DNA of 64,000 nt from Chitinophaga pinensis (GTDB lineage Bacteria > Bacteroidota > Bacteroidia > NS11-12g > UBA955), in contig CAMDUE010000010.1 of assembly GCA_945877575.1 (NCBI GenBank), positions 1-64,000 on the forward strand, read 5' to 3'. The notes below the pieces were generated by a model. That model saw only the letters and a list, made by a program, of their open reading frames with translations. It had not been told where the DNA came from and made no database searches. Positions within the stretch are counted from its first letter, which is position 1, and each line of letters begins with the position of its first letter. Shown one piece after another: positions 28,747 through 37,996 of the stretch. The translations under genes and the position numbers were made by a program.

Positions 28747-29055
28747 TTATAATTTAATTTCAACCTCAACACCACTTGGAAGTTCTATCTTCATCAAGGC
28801 ATCTACGGTTTTTGTTGAACCATTAAAAATGTCAATCAAACGCTGGTATGTGCAATATTGGAACTGCTCGCGCGCTTTCTTGTTTACGTGTGGTGAACGC
28901 AAAACTGTGTAAATCTTTTTGCGTGTTGGTAGAGGCACTGGACCGCTTACTACGACCCCAGTTGTGCGTACCGCCTTTACGATCTTCTCTGCTGATTTAT
29001 CCAACAAAGTGTGATCGAAAGACTTTAATTTGATTCTTATCTTTTGACTAACCAT
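28747..29055 (-). CDS. rpsJ: 30S ribosomal protein S10
   Basis: S10 is a small-subunit head protein that also joins NusB in rRNA antitermination. The 102-residue protein shows [62 protein letters not shown], the complete family core. It follows fusA by 26 nt; the tuf gene that often lies here in other bacteria is absent. Confidence 0.98.
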   Translation of the reverse strand: MVSQKIRIKLKSFDHTLLDKSAEKIVKAVRTTGVVVSGPVPLPTRKKIYTVLRSPHVNKKAREQFQYCTYQRLIDIFNGSTKTVDALMKIELPSGVEVEIKL

Positions 29056-29081
29056 TTCAGTTGTTTCTTACTATTTATTTA

Positions 29082-31184
29082 TTAACCGCGTGCGTTAACC
29101 TTTTTCAATACCTCTTCAGCAATGTTCCTAGGTGTTTCTGCATAGTGGCTGAATTCCATGGTGCTATTCGCACGACCTGATGTGATGGTTCTCAATGCCG
29201 TAACATATCCAAACATTTCACTCAATGGAACTTTAGCTTTAACTACCTGTGCTCCTCCTCTTTCGTCCATTCCTTCCATTTGCCCACGACGACGATTCAA
29301 GTCTCCCATTACGTCACCAGTGTTAGCATCTGGAGTTACTACCTCAAGTTTCATGATTGGCTCTAGCAATACTGGATTACATTTACGAGCAGCATCACGG
29401 AACCCTTGCTTCGCAGCGATTTCAAACGACAATGAATCAGAGTCAACAGCGTGGAAAGATCCGTCGAACAAACGAACTTTGATCTTATCAATACCGTAAC
29501 CAGCTAAAACACCATTGTGCATCGCAGCTTTAAATCCTTTTTCAACAGATGGAACAAATTCACGAGGAATAGAACCACCCACAATCTCATTAACGAATTG
29601 AAGTCCTTCACCTGGCCATTCAGCGTCAGCTGGACCTAATTCAAACTGAATATCAGCAAATTTACCACGACCACCTGTTTGTTTCTTATAAGTTTCACGG
29701 TGGGTTGTGTTAGTAGTTAATGCTTCTTTGTAGTTTACTTGTGGAGCACCTTGGTTACATTCAACTTTGAACTCACGACGAAGGCGGTCAACAATGATAT
29801 CTAAGTGCAATTCACCCATACCTGAGATTACAGTTTGACCTGTCTCATCATCTGTGTGAACTTTGAAAGTAGGATCCTCTTCAGCCAATTTAGCCAAAGC
29901 CATACCCAACTTATCTGTATCAGCCTGAGTTTTAGGCTCAATGGCCAATCCAATTACAGGCTCAGGGAATACCATAGATTCCAATATGATTGGATTCTTT
30001 TCGGCACATAGAGTGTCTCCTGTTTTAATATCTTTAAATCCTACTGCTGCTCCAATGTCACCAGCTCCCAAATATTCAATTGGGTTCTGTTTGTTTGCGT
30101 GCATTTGGAACAAGCGAGAAATACGCTCTTTATTTCCAGTACGCATGTTCAATACATACGAACCTGCATCTAATTTACCAGAATATGCGCGGATAAAACA
30201 CAAACGTCCTACATAAGGATCAGTTGCGATTTTAAATGCCAATGCAGAGAATGGTTCGCTGTAATCAGGCTTACGGGTGATCTCAGCTTCGGTTTCAGGA
30301 TGAGTACCTTTAATTTCTCCGATATCTATTGGAGAAGGCATCAATTCCATAACCATATCAAGCATGGTTTGAACTCCTTTATTTTTGAAAGAAGAACCAC
30401 ACATCATAGGTACCAATTTCAAATCAATTACAGCAGCGCGTAAAGCGGTTAAGATTTCTCTTTCAGAGATTGAAGTTGGATCTTCAAAGAATTTCTCCAT
30501 CAAAGATTCATCATAATCTGCCACTGCTTCCAATAATTTCTCTCTCCACTCGGTAGCTTCCTCAACCATGTCGGCAGGGATGTCAATTACCTCGTAGGTC
30601 ATACCGTGATCTTTTTCATTCCAAATCATTCCGCGGAAGTTGATCAAGTCAACAACTCCTTGGAACTTATCTTCAGCACCAATAGGCAACTGAAGTGGAA
30701 CCGCGTTACTACCTAACATGGTTTTAACTTGGTTCACAACGTTCAAGAAATCTGCTCCAGAACGGTCCATTTTGTTAACGAAACCAATACGTGGAACTCT
30801 ATAGTTATCAGCCAAGCGCCAGTTTGTTTCAGACTGAGGCTCAACACCATCAACTGAACTAAACAAGAAAACGAGACCATCTAGTACACGCAATGAACGA
30901 TTTACCTCTACAGTAAAGTCAACGTGACCAGGAGTATCAATAATATTGATGTGGTATTTTTCACCGCGGTAATCCCAAAAAACCGTCGTTGCAGCAGAAG
31001 TAATGGTAATACCACGCTCCTGTTCCTGCGCCATCCAGTCCATTGTTGCAGCACCATCGTGTACTTCACCAATTTTATGGTTAACACCGGCATAGAACAA
31101 AATTCGTTCAGTAGTAGTTGTCTTACCAGCGTCAATGTGAGCGGCAATACCAATGTTTCTCGTGTATCTTAAATCGCGTGACAT
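29082..31184 (-). CDS. fusA: elongation factor G
   Basis: EF-G drives translocation of tRNA and mRNA using GTP. The 700-residue protein has the five-domain layout. GTPase motifs are [16 protein letters not shown] (G1, residues 15-30), the [11 protein letters not shown] switch I near 58, [12 protein letters not shown] (G3) near 85 and [10 protein letters not shown] (G4) near 140. Domain IV holds [16 protein letters not shown] near 530. It follows rpsG by 8 nt. Confidence 0.98.
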   Translation of the reverse strand: MSRDLRYTRNIGIAAHIDAGKTTTTERILFYAGVNHKIGEVHDGAATMDWMAQEQERGITITSAATTVFWDYRGEKYHINIIDTPGHVDFTVEVNRSLRVLDGLVFLFSSVDGVEPQSETNWRLADNYRVPRIGFVNKMDRSGADFLNVVNQVKTMLGSNAVPLQLPIGAEDKFQGVVDLINFRGMIWNEKDHGMTYEVIDIPADMVEEATEWREKLLEAVADYDESLMEKFFEDPTSISEREILTALRAAVIDLKLVPMMCGSSFKNKGVQTMLDMVMELMPSPIDIGEIKGTHPETEAEITRKPDYSEPFSALAFKIATDPYVGRLCFIRAYSGKLDAGSYVLNMRTGNKERISRLFQMHANKQNPIEYLGAGDIGAAVGFKDIKTGDTLCAEKNPIILESMVFPEPVIGLAIEPKTQADTDKLGMALAKLAEEDPTFKVHTDDETGQTVISGMGELHLDIIVDRLRREFKVECNQGAPQVNYKEALTTNTTHRETYKKQTGGRGKFADIQFELGPADAEWPGEGLQFVNEIVGGSIPREFVPSVEKGFKAAMHNGVLAGYGIDKIKVRLFDGSFHAVDSDSLSFEIAAKQGFRDAARKCNPVLLEPIMKLEVVTPDANTGDVMGDLNRRRGQMEGMDERGGAQVVKAKVPLSEMFGYVTALRTITSGRANSTMEFSHYAETPRNIAEEVLKKVNARG

Positions 31185-31192
31185 ATTTTTAA

Positions 31193-31663
31193 TTATGCTC
31201 TAAAATGTGAGAATGCTTTATTTGCTTCAGCCATTTTGTGAGTGTCTTCTTTCTTTTTTACAGAAGCACCTTCACTTTTTGAAGCTGCAACGATTTCCGC
31301 TGCCAACTTTTCGGCCATAGACTTTTCGTTTCTTTTACGAGAGTAGTTAATCAACCATTTCATTCCAACCGCAACGCGTCTTCTTTGAGGAATCTCTGTA
31401 GGGATTTGGAATGTAGCTCCACCCACACGACGTGCCTTAACCTCTACAGCAGGCATTACGTTGTTCATTGCTTTTCTCCAAGTCTCAATACCAGGCTCCT
31501 CAGTCACCTTTCTTTCAACAATATCAATTGCATCGTAGAAAATCTTCAATGCAGTTGACTTTTTACCATCGTACATCATTCCGTTTACAAAACGAGTAAC
31601 TAACTGATCGTTGAACTTAGGATCAGGAATCAATATGCGTTTTTTAGCGCGCGTTTTTCTCAT
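31193..31663 (-). CDS. rpsG: 30S ribosomal protein S7
   Basis: S7 nucleates the 3' major domain of 16S rRNA and in E. coli represses the str operon. The 156-residue protein has [45 protein letters not shown] at the N terminus, [21 protein letters not shown] near 70-90 and the [12 protein letters not shown] terminus. It lies between rpsL (14 nt) and fusA (8 nt). Confidence 0.98.
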   Translation of the reverse strand: MRKTRAKKRILIPDPKFNDQLVTRFVNGMMYDGKKSTALKIFYDAIDIVERKVTEEPGIETWRKAMNNVMPAVEVKARRVGGATFQIPTEIPQRRRVAVGMKWLINYSRKRNEKSMAEKLAAEIVAASKSEGASVKKKEDTHKMAEANKAFSHFRA

Positions 31664-31677
31664 GGCTTAACTAGTGA

Positions 31678-32058
31678 TTATTTTTTAGCTTTTGGCTTTT
31701 TGGTTCCGTATTTACTTCTTCTTTGATTTCTACCTTCAACACCTGCTGTGTCTAAAGCTCCGCGTACAATGTGGTAACGAACACCCGGAAGATCTTTTAC
31801 CCTTCCGCCGCGTACCAACACAATACTGTGCTCTTGCAAGTTGTGGCCCTCTCCAGGGATGTAGGCATTCACCTCTTTACCGTTGGTCAAACGCACACGC
31901 GCTACCTTACGAAGCGCTGAGTTTGGCTTCTTAGGCGTAGTGGTATATACACGGGTACAAACACCGCGTCTCTGTGGACAAGAATCCAATGCAGGAGACT
32001 TACTCTTTACCACAATCTCCTGGCGACCTTTTCTAATTAACTGTTGAATAGTAGGCAT
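31678..32058 (-). CDS. rpsL: 30S ribosomal protein S12
   Basis: S12 lies at the decoding site. I take the ATG at 32056-32058 ([12 protein letters not shown]), giving 126 residues; a longer frame to 32082 would add a non-family MPSFLGKN and would begin over the -7 promoter box. The streptomycin-region motif [16 protein letters not shown] near residues 41-57 and [21 protein letters not shown] near 83-103 are wild type in appearance. It is the first gene of the superoperon, with its promoter at 32080-32110. Confidence 0.98.
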   Translation of the reverse strand: MPTIQQLIRKGRQEIVVKSKSPALDSCPQRRGVCTRVYTTTPKKPNSALRKVARVRLTNGKEVNAYIPGEGHNLQEHSIVLVRGGRVKDLPGVRYHIVRGALDTAGVEGRNQRRSKYGTKKPKAKK

Positions 32059-32079
32059 ATTTTTTCCCAAAAAGGACGG

Positions 32080-32110
32080 CAAAATTAAGATTATTTTTTG
32101 TCATTATCAA
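32080..32110 (-). promoter_or_regulatory. promoter at the head of the ribosomal superoperon
   Basis: On the minus strand TTG (32108-32110), 20-nt spacer, then the -7 box TAATTTTG (32080-32087). It lies 21 nt upstream of the rpsL ATG, leaving a short leader of roughly 15 nt. Confidence 0.8.
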
Positions 32111-32199
32111 CACATGCTCCAAAAAAATATTGATTTTCATTGAAAACCACTCAAAACACCCATCTGCATTCGCTAAAACTATTTCTAATTTCCTTTCAT

Positions 32200-32258
32200 T
32201 ATCTTTGTATTTACGTAAAAATATCCCCCGAAAACAACTAAAATCCCCATTTTTACGT
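32200..32258 (+). promoter_or_regulatory. putative promoter and leader stem-loop of the DUF1573 gene
   Basis: A -7-like TATCTTTG (32200-32207) is followed about 5 nt later by ACGTAAAAAT (32213-32222); its exact reverse complement ATTTTTACGT lies at 32249-32258. The 10-bp arms enclose a 26-nt loop, so a transcript starting near 32213 would begin with a stem-loop, about 35 nt before the start codon. No good -33 TTG was found, so the promoter is tentative. The left arm also contains the palindrome TTACGTAA. Confidence 0.5.
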
Positions 32259-32292
32259 CTATGACCACATAATTATACTCTTAATTCCATTT

Positions 32293-33429
32293 ATGAATCT
32301 CATCAAAAATATTTTTATCGCTGCAGCTCTTTTTATTTCCAATGCCGCACTAGCCCAAGATGAACCAACATCCGGTGCCCTCGGGTTTCGTGAGCGCATC
32401 TATGATTTTGGAACATTGGAAGAAAATATGCGTTTTGCTACCCACCGTTTTGTTTTTAAAAATACCGGCACCACGCCCATCAAGATTTTAAATGTAGAAA
32501 CGAGCTGCGGTTGCACCACCCCAACCTGGTCTGAAAACATTATTAAACCCAATGATAGCGGATATGTTGACGCACGTTATGAAACTACCAACCGTCTCGG
32601 AACATTTGACAAGACCATCACCGTTTACTCCAATTCAAAAATCAATCCCATCCAATACCTGAATATTAAAGGCAACGTCATCCGTCCCCAACCTACCACC
32701 ATTGGTGCCCCCATTCCAAATATTGGAAATCTTCAGGCTGATCTGATCAATTTGACGTTTGATCCTCTGCTTGACAATCAAATCCTCAAGAAAGAATTTA
32801 GACTGACTAACAACAGCGATTTTACCGCTACCATTCAGCCTCTTGGCCCTGGAAGAATTCCTGATTATATTACCATCGAAGGATTTCCGCAATCGCTAGA
32901 ACCAGGCGAATCGCAAAAAGTAATTGTTACTATTGATGGAATCAAAGCCCCTTCTTATGGTTTCGGGGGATTTGAAATTCCGGTGATTTCTAGCAGTTAC
33001 GGGAACTTTTATTTAGGCATCAATGTTAATTACAACCGCAAGCAATACTTCCCCACTTTGAGTGCTAAGAAATTGAAAAAAGCCGCTAAACTAGTGGTTA
33101 CTCCTACTTCGCTGAATTTTGGTGAGGTGCCTTCCGGCGGATATTTAAATGGCTACTTCGACTTTAAAAACGACGGAAAATCGCCTCTGACTATTCACCA
33201 AATTGTTCCTGATTGTCCATGTATCACGTTAACCGTTCCAAAAACAACTCTTGCTCCTGGAGAAACCATGAGGGTAAAAGTGCTTTTCGATACAGTCACT
33301 AAAAACGGTAAAAAAGGATTAGGTATTTGGATTGTCAGTAACGATCCAACTCAACCCGAGCGAAACATATGGGTGCAAGCCACGTTTCCTGAAATCAAGA
33401 AACGCCAATGCGCTGATTGTCCGTTCTAA
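32293..33429 (+). CDS. exported protein with two DUF1573 domains
   Basis: This 378-residue protein has a signal peptide (residues 1-21, cleaved after ALA-Q). Two DUF1573 (Ig-like, ASPM-SPD-2-Hydin type) units are visible at about 36-125 (YDFGTLEENMRFATHRFVFKNTG, ETSCGCTTPTWS) and 270-365 (LNFGEVPSGGYLNGYFDFKNDGKSPL, VPDCPCITLTVPK). The paired cysteines SCGCT and DCPC are typical of the family. The role is unknown; periplasmic or surface location is inferred. The end, CADCPF, adds two further cysteines. The gene meets the convergent yebC gene stop-to-stop with no spacer (33429/33430). Confidence 0.88.
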   Translation: MNLIKNIFIAAALFISNAALAQDEPTSGALGFRERIYDFGTLEENMRFATHRFVFKNTGTTPIKILNVETSCGCTTPTWSENIIKPNDSGYVDARYETTNRLGTFDKTITVYSNSKINPIQYLNIKGNVIRPQPTTIGAPIPNIGNLQADLINLTFDPLLDNQILKKEFRLTNNSDFTATIQPLGPGRIPDYITIEGFPQSLEPGESQKVIVTIDGIKAPSYGFGGFEIPVISSSYGNFYLGINVNYNRKQYFPTLSAKKLKKAAKLVVTPTSLNFGEVPSGGYLNGYFDFKNDGKSPLTIHQIVPDCPCITLTVPKTTLAPGETMRVKVLFDTVTKNGKKGLGIWIVSNDPTQPERNIWVQATFPEIKKRQCADCPF

Positions 33430-34146
33430 TTATCTAAGATTGGTGTAAACGTTTTGGACGTCATCATCGCCTTCCAAACGCTCCACCAAATCTAGGACTT
33501 CCTGAGCCTGAGCTTCATCTAGGTCTACATAAGAATTGGGAATGAATTGCAATTCGGCATTCACCACCTCAATTTTCATGTCTTCAAGGGCTTTTTGCAT
33601 TTGTCCAAAATCAGTAAACGCGCTGTAAACGTATACATCCTCCTCGTCGAATGCAAAATCATCCAGACCGTGGTCAATCAGTTCAAACTCAAATTCATCT
33701 AAGTCTCTTCCGGCTAAAGTTGATTTGGCTATTTTAAATACTCCCTTGCGCGTAAAATTGAAATCTAAGGAACCGGTTTTACCCAATGATCCGCCGCCTT
33801 TGTTGAAGTGCATGCGAACATTGGCTACTGTTCTGGTTGGATTGTCGGTTGCGGTTTCTACCACTACCCCTACACCGTGAGGTGCATATCCTTCGTAGCG
33901 AACCTCTTCGTAATCGCCTTCGGTTTTACTGATAGCTCTTTTGATAGCAGCATCTACCCGATCTTTGGGCATATTCACGTTCTTAGCATTTTGAATGGCC
34001 AGACGTAAACGCGGATTGTAATCAGGATTTTCGCCGCCCATTTTAACAGCGATTGCAATTTCCTTTCCTAGCTTGGTAAACTGCTTTGCCATTTTGTCAA
34101 AGCGTGCGAACATTTTATGTTTGCGTTTTTCGAATATCCTTCCCAT
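33430..34146 (-). CDS. yebC: YebC/PmpR/TACO1-family protein
   Basis: YebC-type proteins were long annotated as transcriptional regulators; TACO1 and bacterial relatives also act in translation, probably at proline-rich stretches. The 238-residue protein has FTKLGKEIAIAVKMGGENPDYNPRLRLAIQNAKNVNMPKDRVDAAIKRA near residues 23-70 and YEGYAPHGVGVVVETATDNPTRTVANVRMHFNKGGGSLGKTGSLDFNF near 84-131, which are diagnostic. Length is normal. The N terminus (MGRIFEKRKHKMFAR) is the Bacteroidota form. Its stop abuts that of the DUF1573 gene. Confidence 0.95.
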   Translation of the reverse strand: MGRIFEKRKHKMFARFDKMAKQFTKLGKEIAIAVKMGGENPDYNPRLRLAIQNAKNVNMPKDRVDAAIKRAISKTEGDYEEVRYEGYAPHGVGVVVETATDNPTRTVANVRMHFNKGGGSLGKTGSLDFNFTRKGVFKIAKSTLAGRDLDEFEFELIDHGLDDFAFDEEDVYVYSAFTDFGQMQKALEDMKIEVVNAELQFIPNSYVDLDEAQAQEVLDLVERLEGDDDVQNVYTNLR

Positions 34147-34295
34147 ACAAATCCAAATTATTGAACTGCGAAGTTATAAAAGTATAATGAGATTACAGAT
34201 TGTGAATATCAAGTGGAGAAAACAAACCCTCGTTAACAATCTGTTTTTCTGTTGTTTACTTAATCAAAATATTAAATGACGAACATCGTAGTGAC

Positions 34296-34736
34296 ATGAA
34301 TGCAACATCATTTTTCGGAAAACTATCTCACAATGGATTTCAAATTAGCAGCGTTGAAATCGGCGTATTAAACTGCTTACCAAATAACACGCCGGTTGAG
34401 TTGCATCAAGGAATCTTTTTAGATGAAAACGGAAATCAGATTATCACTGATGGCGAGGCACTGATTAACAACAAGTGGCAATTGTGGCTCTGGTTGCATG
34501 AAACTGAAAATTTATTGTATTGTGAATTCAAAATCCCCGGTGATTGCACTTGGAGAATTTTTCAGAACCAATTAACATTAAAATGTAACCATCAAGGTAC
34601 ACTTCATTTTTGGGTTTCAGAAATTTTTAAACTCTTGGGAATTGCAAAACAGGAAGCATTTGAATCACTACATATAGCAGAGGGGGAAGCTAAAATTTTG
34701 CTCGACTCAGAATTCAGTCGTCTGCAAATGTGTTAG
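34296..34736 (+). CDS. uncharacterised protein
   Basis: I do not recognise this 146-residue protein. It has no signal peptide or membrane segment. It is rich in Trp and Leu (KWQLWLWLHE near residues 60-70) and alternates hydrophobic strands, with a likely beta-rich core and a C-terminal helix (SEIFKLLGIAKQEAFESLHIAEGEAKILLD). A 150-bp spacer separates it from yebC, and its 3' end overlaps the convergent ATP-grasp gene by 30 nt. Codon use looks like its neighbours. No promoter of the usual type is evident. Confidence 0.6.
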   Translation: MNATSFFGKLSHNGFQISSVEIGVLNCLPNNTPVELHQGIFLDENGNQIITDGEALINNKWQLWLWLHETENLLYCEFKIPGDCTWRIFQNQLTLKCNHQGTLHFWVSEIFKLLGIAKQEAFESLHIAEGEAKILLDSEFSRLQMC

Positions 34737-35672
34737 TTCAGGATTCAAACGTTTATTCAATTTAATCTGCCTATTTAGGAATTCTTTCAATTCTACATTT
34801 GAATATTTCAATAAGAAGGGAAGGATGCTCTGAGTGGGATGCATATTGGGCATGGTATTAACATCCAAAATGAAAGGCATGTGATTCCAAATTCGGAAAT
34901 CGATTCGAGAAACATACTTCAAATCTAAAATATGATGAATTTGCAAAGCAGATTTCGTCATTTCGGCTAACACCGATTCATCGATTTCGTAATCCATCTC
35001 TCTCTGGGTAGTGCCAAAGGAACTACCAGCAATAAAAACTGTGCGTTGAGGATAAGGTACAATTTCTACGGGTTTTAGAGTTTGGTAGCCAGTTCCCTCT
35101 GCATTTGGAACAACAGCTACAGAAAATTCTCTTCCAACCAAATATGGCTGAACCAACATTTCAGTATCTAAAACGTTGTTCGAAATGAATTCAAAGTTTG
35201 TTTCGTCGTTCTCAAGGATGGATATCCCGCGGTGACAACCTCCAAATCTAGGCTTGATTATTAATTTTCCAACATAATCATTTAATGATTTTATAGTTCG
35301 AAATGTGGTTGCTGTTCTCAACCCTTGCTCGATGCAAAGATCCTCCATTAAAAGTTTGTCAGCGGCAGAGTCTTGTGAATTACCGCTGCTACTTAGATGA
35401 TTGATTTCGTATAGGTCTAAAAATTGTGCCACTTCTGCCTGACTGTAGTGCCCAAAACCGTAGCAAAGGTTGAATACGAAATCAAAGGTCTGTAAAAACT
35501 CCCCGAATTCTGGAGTTGGTTCAACCATATGAATGATAGTGGTATCAAATTCCACTTGCAATGCTTCGTAATAAGAAACTAAAGTAGAAAATCCAATATT
35601 CTCATTCCAAGGTGTAAAGCGGCTATCTGCATATAATATTGCCGCTGTTGGCAATGCATTTGAGTGACTCAT
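34707..35672 (-). CDS. D-alanine-D-alanine ligase-like ATP-grasp protein
   Basis: The 321-residue protein has an ATP-grasp fold. KLIIKPRFGGCHRGISIL near residues 134-151 matches the ATP-binding glycine-rich loop, MLVQPYLVGREFSVAVV near 171-187 the hinge, and LKYVSRIDFRIWNHMPFILDVNTMPNMHPTQSILPFLL near 251-288 the metal-binding catalytic end (usual LEINTxPG in Ddl). The N-terminal 100 residues resemble the Ddl N-domain weakly. It is diverged from true Ddl: the substrate loop differs, and no mur genes are near. It may ligate another amino acid or peptide; that is open. Two -7 boxes precede it (TATTTTTG at 35680-35687, TATATTTG at 35715-35722). Confidence 0.75.
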   Translation of the reverse strand: MSHSNALPTAAILYADSRFTPWNENIGFSTLVSYYEALQVEFDTTIIHMVEPTPEFGEFLQTFDFVFNLCYGFGHYSQAEVAQFLDLYEINHLSSSGNSQDSAADKLLMEDLCIEQGLRTATTFRTIKSLNDYVGKLIIKPRFGGCHRGISILENDETNFEFISNNVLDTEMLVQPYLVGREFSVAVVPNAEGTGYQTLKPVEIVPYPQRTVFIAGSSFGTTQREMDYEIDESVLAEMTKSALQIHHILDLKYVSRIDFRIWNHMPFILDVNTMPNMHPTQSILPFLLKYSNVELKEFLNRQIKLNKRLNPELTHLQTTEF

Positions 35673-35748
35673 TTAAAAACAAAAATAGATTGACCAATAT
35701 CGTTTAATATTATGCAAATATAAATATTGTGTTATGCTATCGACTCAA

Positions 35749-37074
35749 TCAGAGTAATTCGTTAGCTAGATTTGCCAATTCACTTCTTTCTCCTTTTTCA
35801 AGGGTAATGTGAGAATATATTGATTGACCTTTTAATCTATCAATTAAATAACTCAAGCCATTTGATTCTGTATCTAAATAAGGCGTATCAATTTGATGAA
35901 TATCACCGGTAAAAACGATCTTGGTACCTTCACCGGCTCTTGAAATAATGGTTTTGACCTCCAATGGAGTTAAATTTTGTGCTTCATCTACAATAAACAT
36001 GATGTTTGACAAACTCCTGCCTCTTATAAATGCCAACGGAGTAACCAATAATTTTTCATTCTGAACCAATTCCTTGATTCGCTGATAATCTTTGGAACTC
36101 TCTTTATACTGGTTTTGTATAACCTTTAAATTATCCCACAATGGTTCCATATAAGGATTAACCTTTTCTTTTGCATCGCCTGGCAAGAAACCAATGTCTT
36201 TATTATTTAATGGCACAATGGGTCTAGCCAAAAAAATCTGCTGAAAATCTCCTTTTTGAGCAAGTGCACTGGCCAAAGCTAGCAGCGTTTTCCCTGTTCC
36301 CGCTACACCTTGAATGGACACTAATTTTACTTTTGGATTCAGTAACGCATGAATAGCGAAGGCTTGTTCCGCATTCTTGGGTTTGATTCCGTAAACCGTG
36401 TTCTTTTCAACCTTTTCAATTTGATCTGATTCTTGATTGTAATAGGCCAAAATGGAGCTTCTATGATTTCTCAAAATAAAATAATGGTGCGCAACTTGCT
36501 GATTTGAAAACAACAACCCGGCTGCAATCTTGTCATTCTTATGTATCGCGTCTATTATTTCGGAATTCTCCAATTCTAACTTTGTTATACCGCGATAAAG
36601 GCCTTCAACATCCTTTACTTTTCCCGTTTCATAATCTTCGGAAAGCAAATTCAAAGCACGTGCTTTCAAGCGTAAATTCATGTCTTTCGTAACCAAAATG
36701 ACCTTCCTTCTCGGATATTGTTCAGATAAAGTTAAAGCTGAATTTAAAATCAAATGATCTGCCTTTCTATCTCCAAAAACTTTAGTTGCATCTATCTTCA
36801 AGGCACTCGAAAACTCCATGATCACTTTAAACTTGGAATTCCTCTTTTTGTCAATTGTGATCCATTCATTTAGAGCGTTGCCCTCTGACAAAGCATCTAT
36901 AAACCGGATGAATTGCCTAGCTTCATAGTTTATGGTATCATTTCCTTTCTTGAAATTATCTAATTCTTCCAAAACAGTTATTGGAATTGCCACATCATGT
37001 TCCTGAAAATTAGTTACAGCCTGATGATCAAACAAAATCACTGAAGTATCGAGTACGAAAATCTTTTTTGACAT
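35749..37074 (-). CDS. PhoH family ATPase with N-terminal PIN domain
   Basis: The 441-residue protein fuses a PIN-like nuclease domain (residues 1-140; FVLDTSVILFDHQAV with the first acidic residue, LEELDNFKKG, and VILVTKDMNLRLKA) to a PhoH ATPase domain (about 235-441). The Walker A motif is GVAGTGKTLLALASA near 257 and the Walker B region is MFIVDEAQNLTPLEVKTIISRAGEGTKIVFTGD near 357-390. Mycobacterial PhoH2 with the same layout is an RNA helicase/ribonuclease, so RNA processing is inferred. It has its own -7 box TAACTTTG (37079-37086) only 4 nt before the ATG and a second one at 37103-37110. Confidence 0.93.
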   Translation of the reverse strand: MSKKIFVLDTSVILFDHQAVTNFQEHDVAIPITVLEELDNFKKGNDTINYEARQFIRFIDALSEGNALNEWITIDKKRNSKFKVIMEFSSALKIDATKVFGDRKADHLILNSALTLSEQYPRRKVILVTKDMNLRLKARALNLLSEDYETGKVKDVEGLYRGITKLELENSEIIDAIHKNDKIAAGLLFSNQQVAHHYFILRNHRSSILAYYNQESDQIEKVEKNTVYGIKPKNAEQAFAIHALLNPKVKLVSIQGVAGTGKTLLALASALAQKGDFQQIFLARPIVPLNNKDIGFLPGDAKEKVNPYMEPLWDNLKVIQNQYKESSKDYQRIKELVQNEKLLVTPLAFIRGRSLSNIMFIVDEAQNLTPLEVKTIISRAGEGTKIVFTGDIHQIDTPYLDTESNGLSYLIDRLKGQSIYSHITLEKGERSELANLANELL

Positions 37075-37078
37075 TTGT

Positions 37079-37110
37079 CAAAGTTACTTTTACTCTTTAT
37101 TTCAAAGTTA
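37079..37110 (-). promoter_or_regulatory. duplicated -7 box of the PIN-PhoH gene
   Basis: TAACTTTG occurs twice on the minus strand, at 37103-37110 and 37079-37086. The TTTG of the upstream copy lies 16 nt before the downstream copy and could serve as its -33 element. The downstream box ends 4 nt before the ATG at 37074. Confidence 0.5.
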
Positions 37111-37242
37111 GAATGTCATTATCAGTTTGTTTTTCAATTGTTAACAATTGCCATCAATCGAAAAATCCAAGTATTTAATGTTCATTTTATGCCAAATCAC
37201 ACAACCTATAGTATCACACCTTCGGTTTATATTTGCTAACCC

Positions 37243-37974
37243 ATGATAAAGTTGATTAGTTTGTCTTTCTTGTTTGGAATGATCAGTCAAGCATTTGCTC
37301 AACCAGTCTATCCCATAAAAGAAAAAACACCTTTCCCTCCCCTTCGTATAGCTCTCGGTTTTTCTCCCGATTTAAACTACCGGTCGTTAATAAGCAATAG
37401 TAACAACCCATTCTCTGAATACATAATTAACCTGCGCAACGAAAGAGAAATTCCGCGTATTGGTTATTCAACTCAACTGTATCTTGCATTAGATATTACA
37501 AAAAAGACATCCATAGAATTTGGGTTAGGCTATAAAGATATGGGGTTTACCTATGAAAATATGACGGTCTCTAAACCCAACATCGCGTATATAGCAAGCT
37601 TAATTGACCACTTCTATTACTATTCCATTCCAATTGCTCTAAGGCAAACATGGGGGAATAAAAAATGGCAGTTTACCTATCATTTAGGTTTGTCAACGAA
37701 TATTTTTCGGGTTCAAAAAACCAATATCATTGCCATCAACCCAAACATCGCTGATACGACTATCATCAATATTGATGGTAGATCCACCTACAAGGATATT
37801 CTGCTCATTCCTTCCCTTGGACTTGGAACCACCTACAACATTAATTCCAAATCACAGATATGCTTTGAACCTACATTGCGATATTCAATTTCAAGCATCA
37901 CCCAAAATACTCCAATCAATGGCTATTTATATAACGTAGGATTAAATCTTAGTTATAAATGGAAGTTGAATTGA
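37243..37974 (+). CDS. outer membrane beta-barrel protein, function unknown
   Basis: The 243-residue protein has a signal peptide (residues 1-19, SQAFA-Q) and then alternating beta strands with many aromatic residues, ending YNVGLNLSYKWKLN as a barrel's last strand would. It resembles the porin-like outer membrane proteins common in Bacteroidota (PorT/OmpA-barrel type), but no specific family can be named. A -7 box TATATTTG (37228-37235) lies 7 nt before the ATG. The thiolase gene follows after 22 nt on the same strand with its own -7-like box. Confidence 0.7.
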   Translation: MIKLISLSFLFGMISQAFAQPVYPIKEKTPFPPLRIALGFSPDLNYRSLISNSNNPFSEYIINLRNEREIPRIGYSTQLYLALDITKKTSIEFGLGYKDMGFTYENMTVSKPNIAYIASLIDHFYYYSIPIALRQTWGNKKWQFTYHLGLSTNIFRVQKTNIIAINPNIADTTIINIDGRSTYKDILLIPSLGLGTTYNINSKSQICFEPTLRYSISSITQNTPINGYLYNVGLNLSYKWKLN

Positions 37975-37996
37975 TCCTTTTTCCGACCTTTGCACC

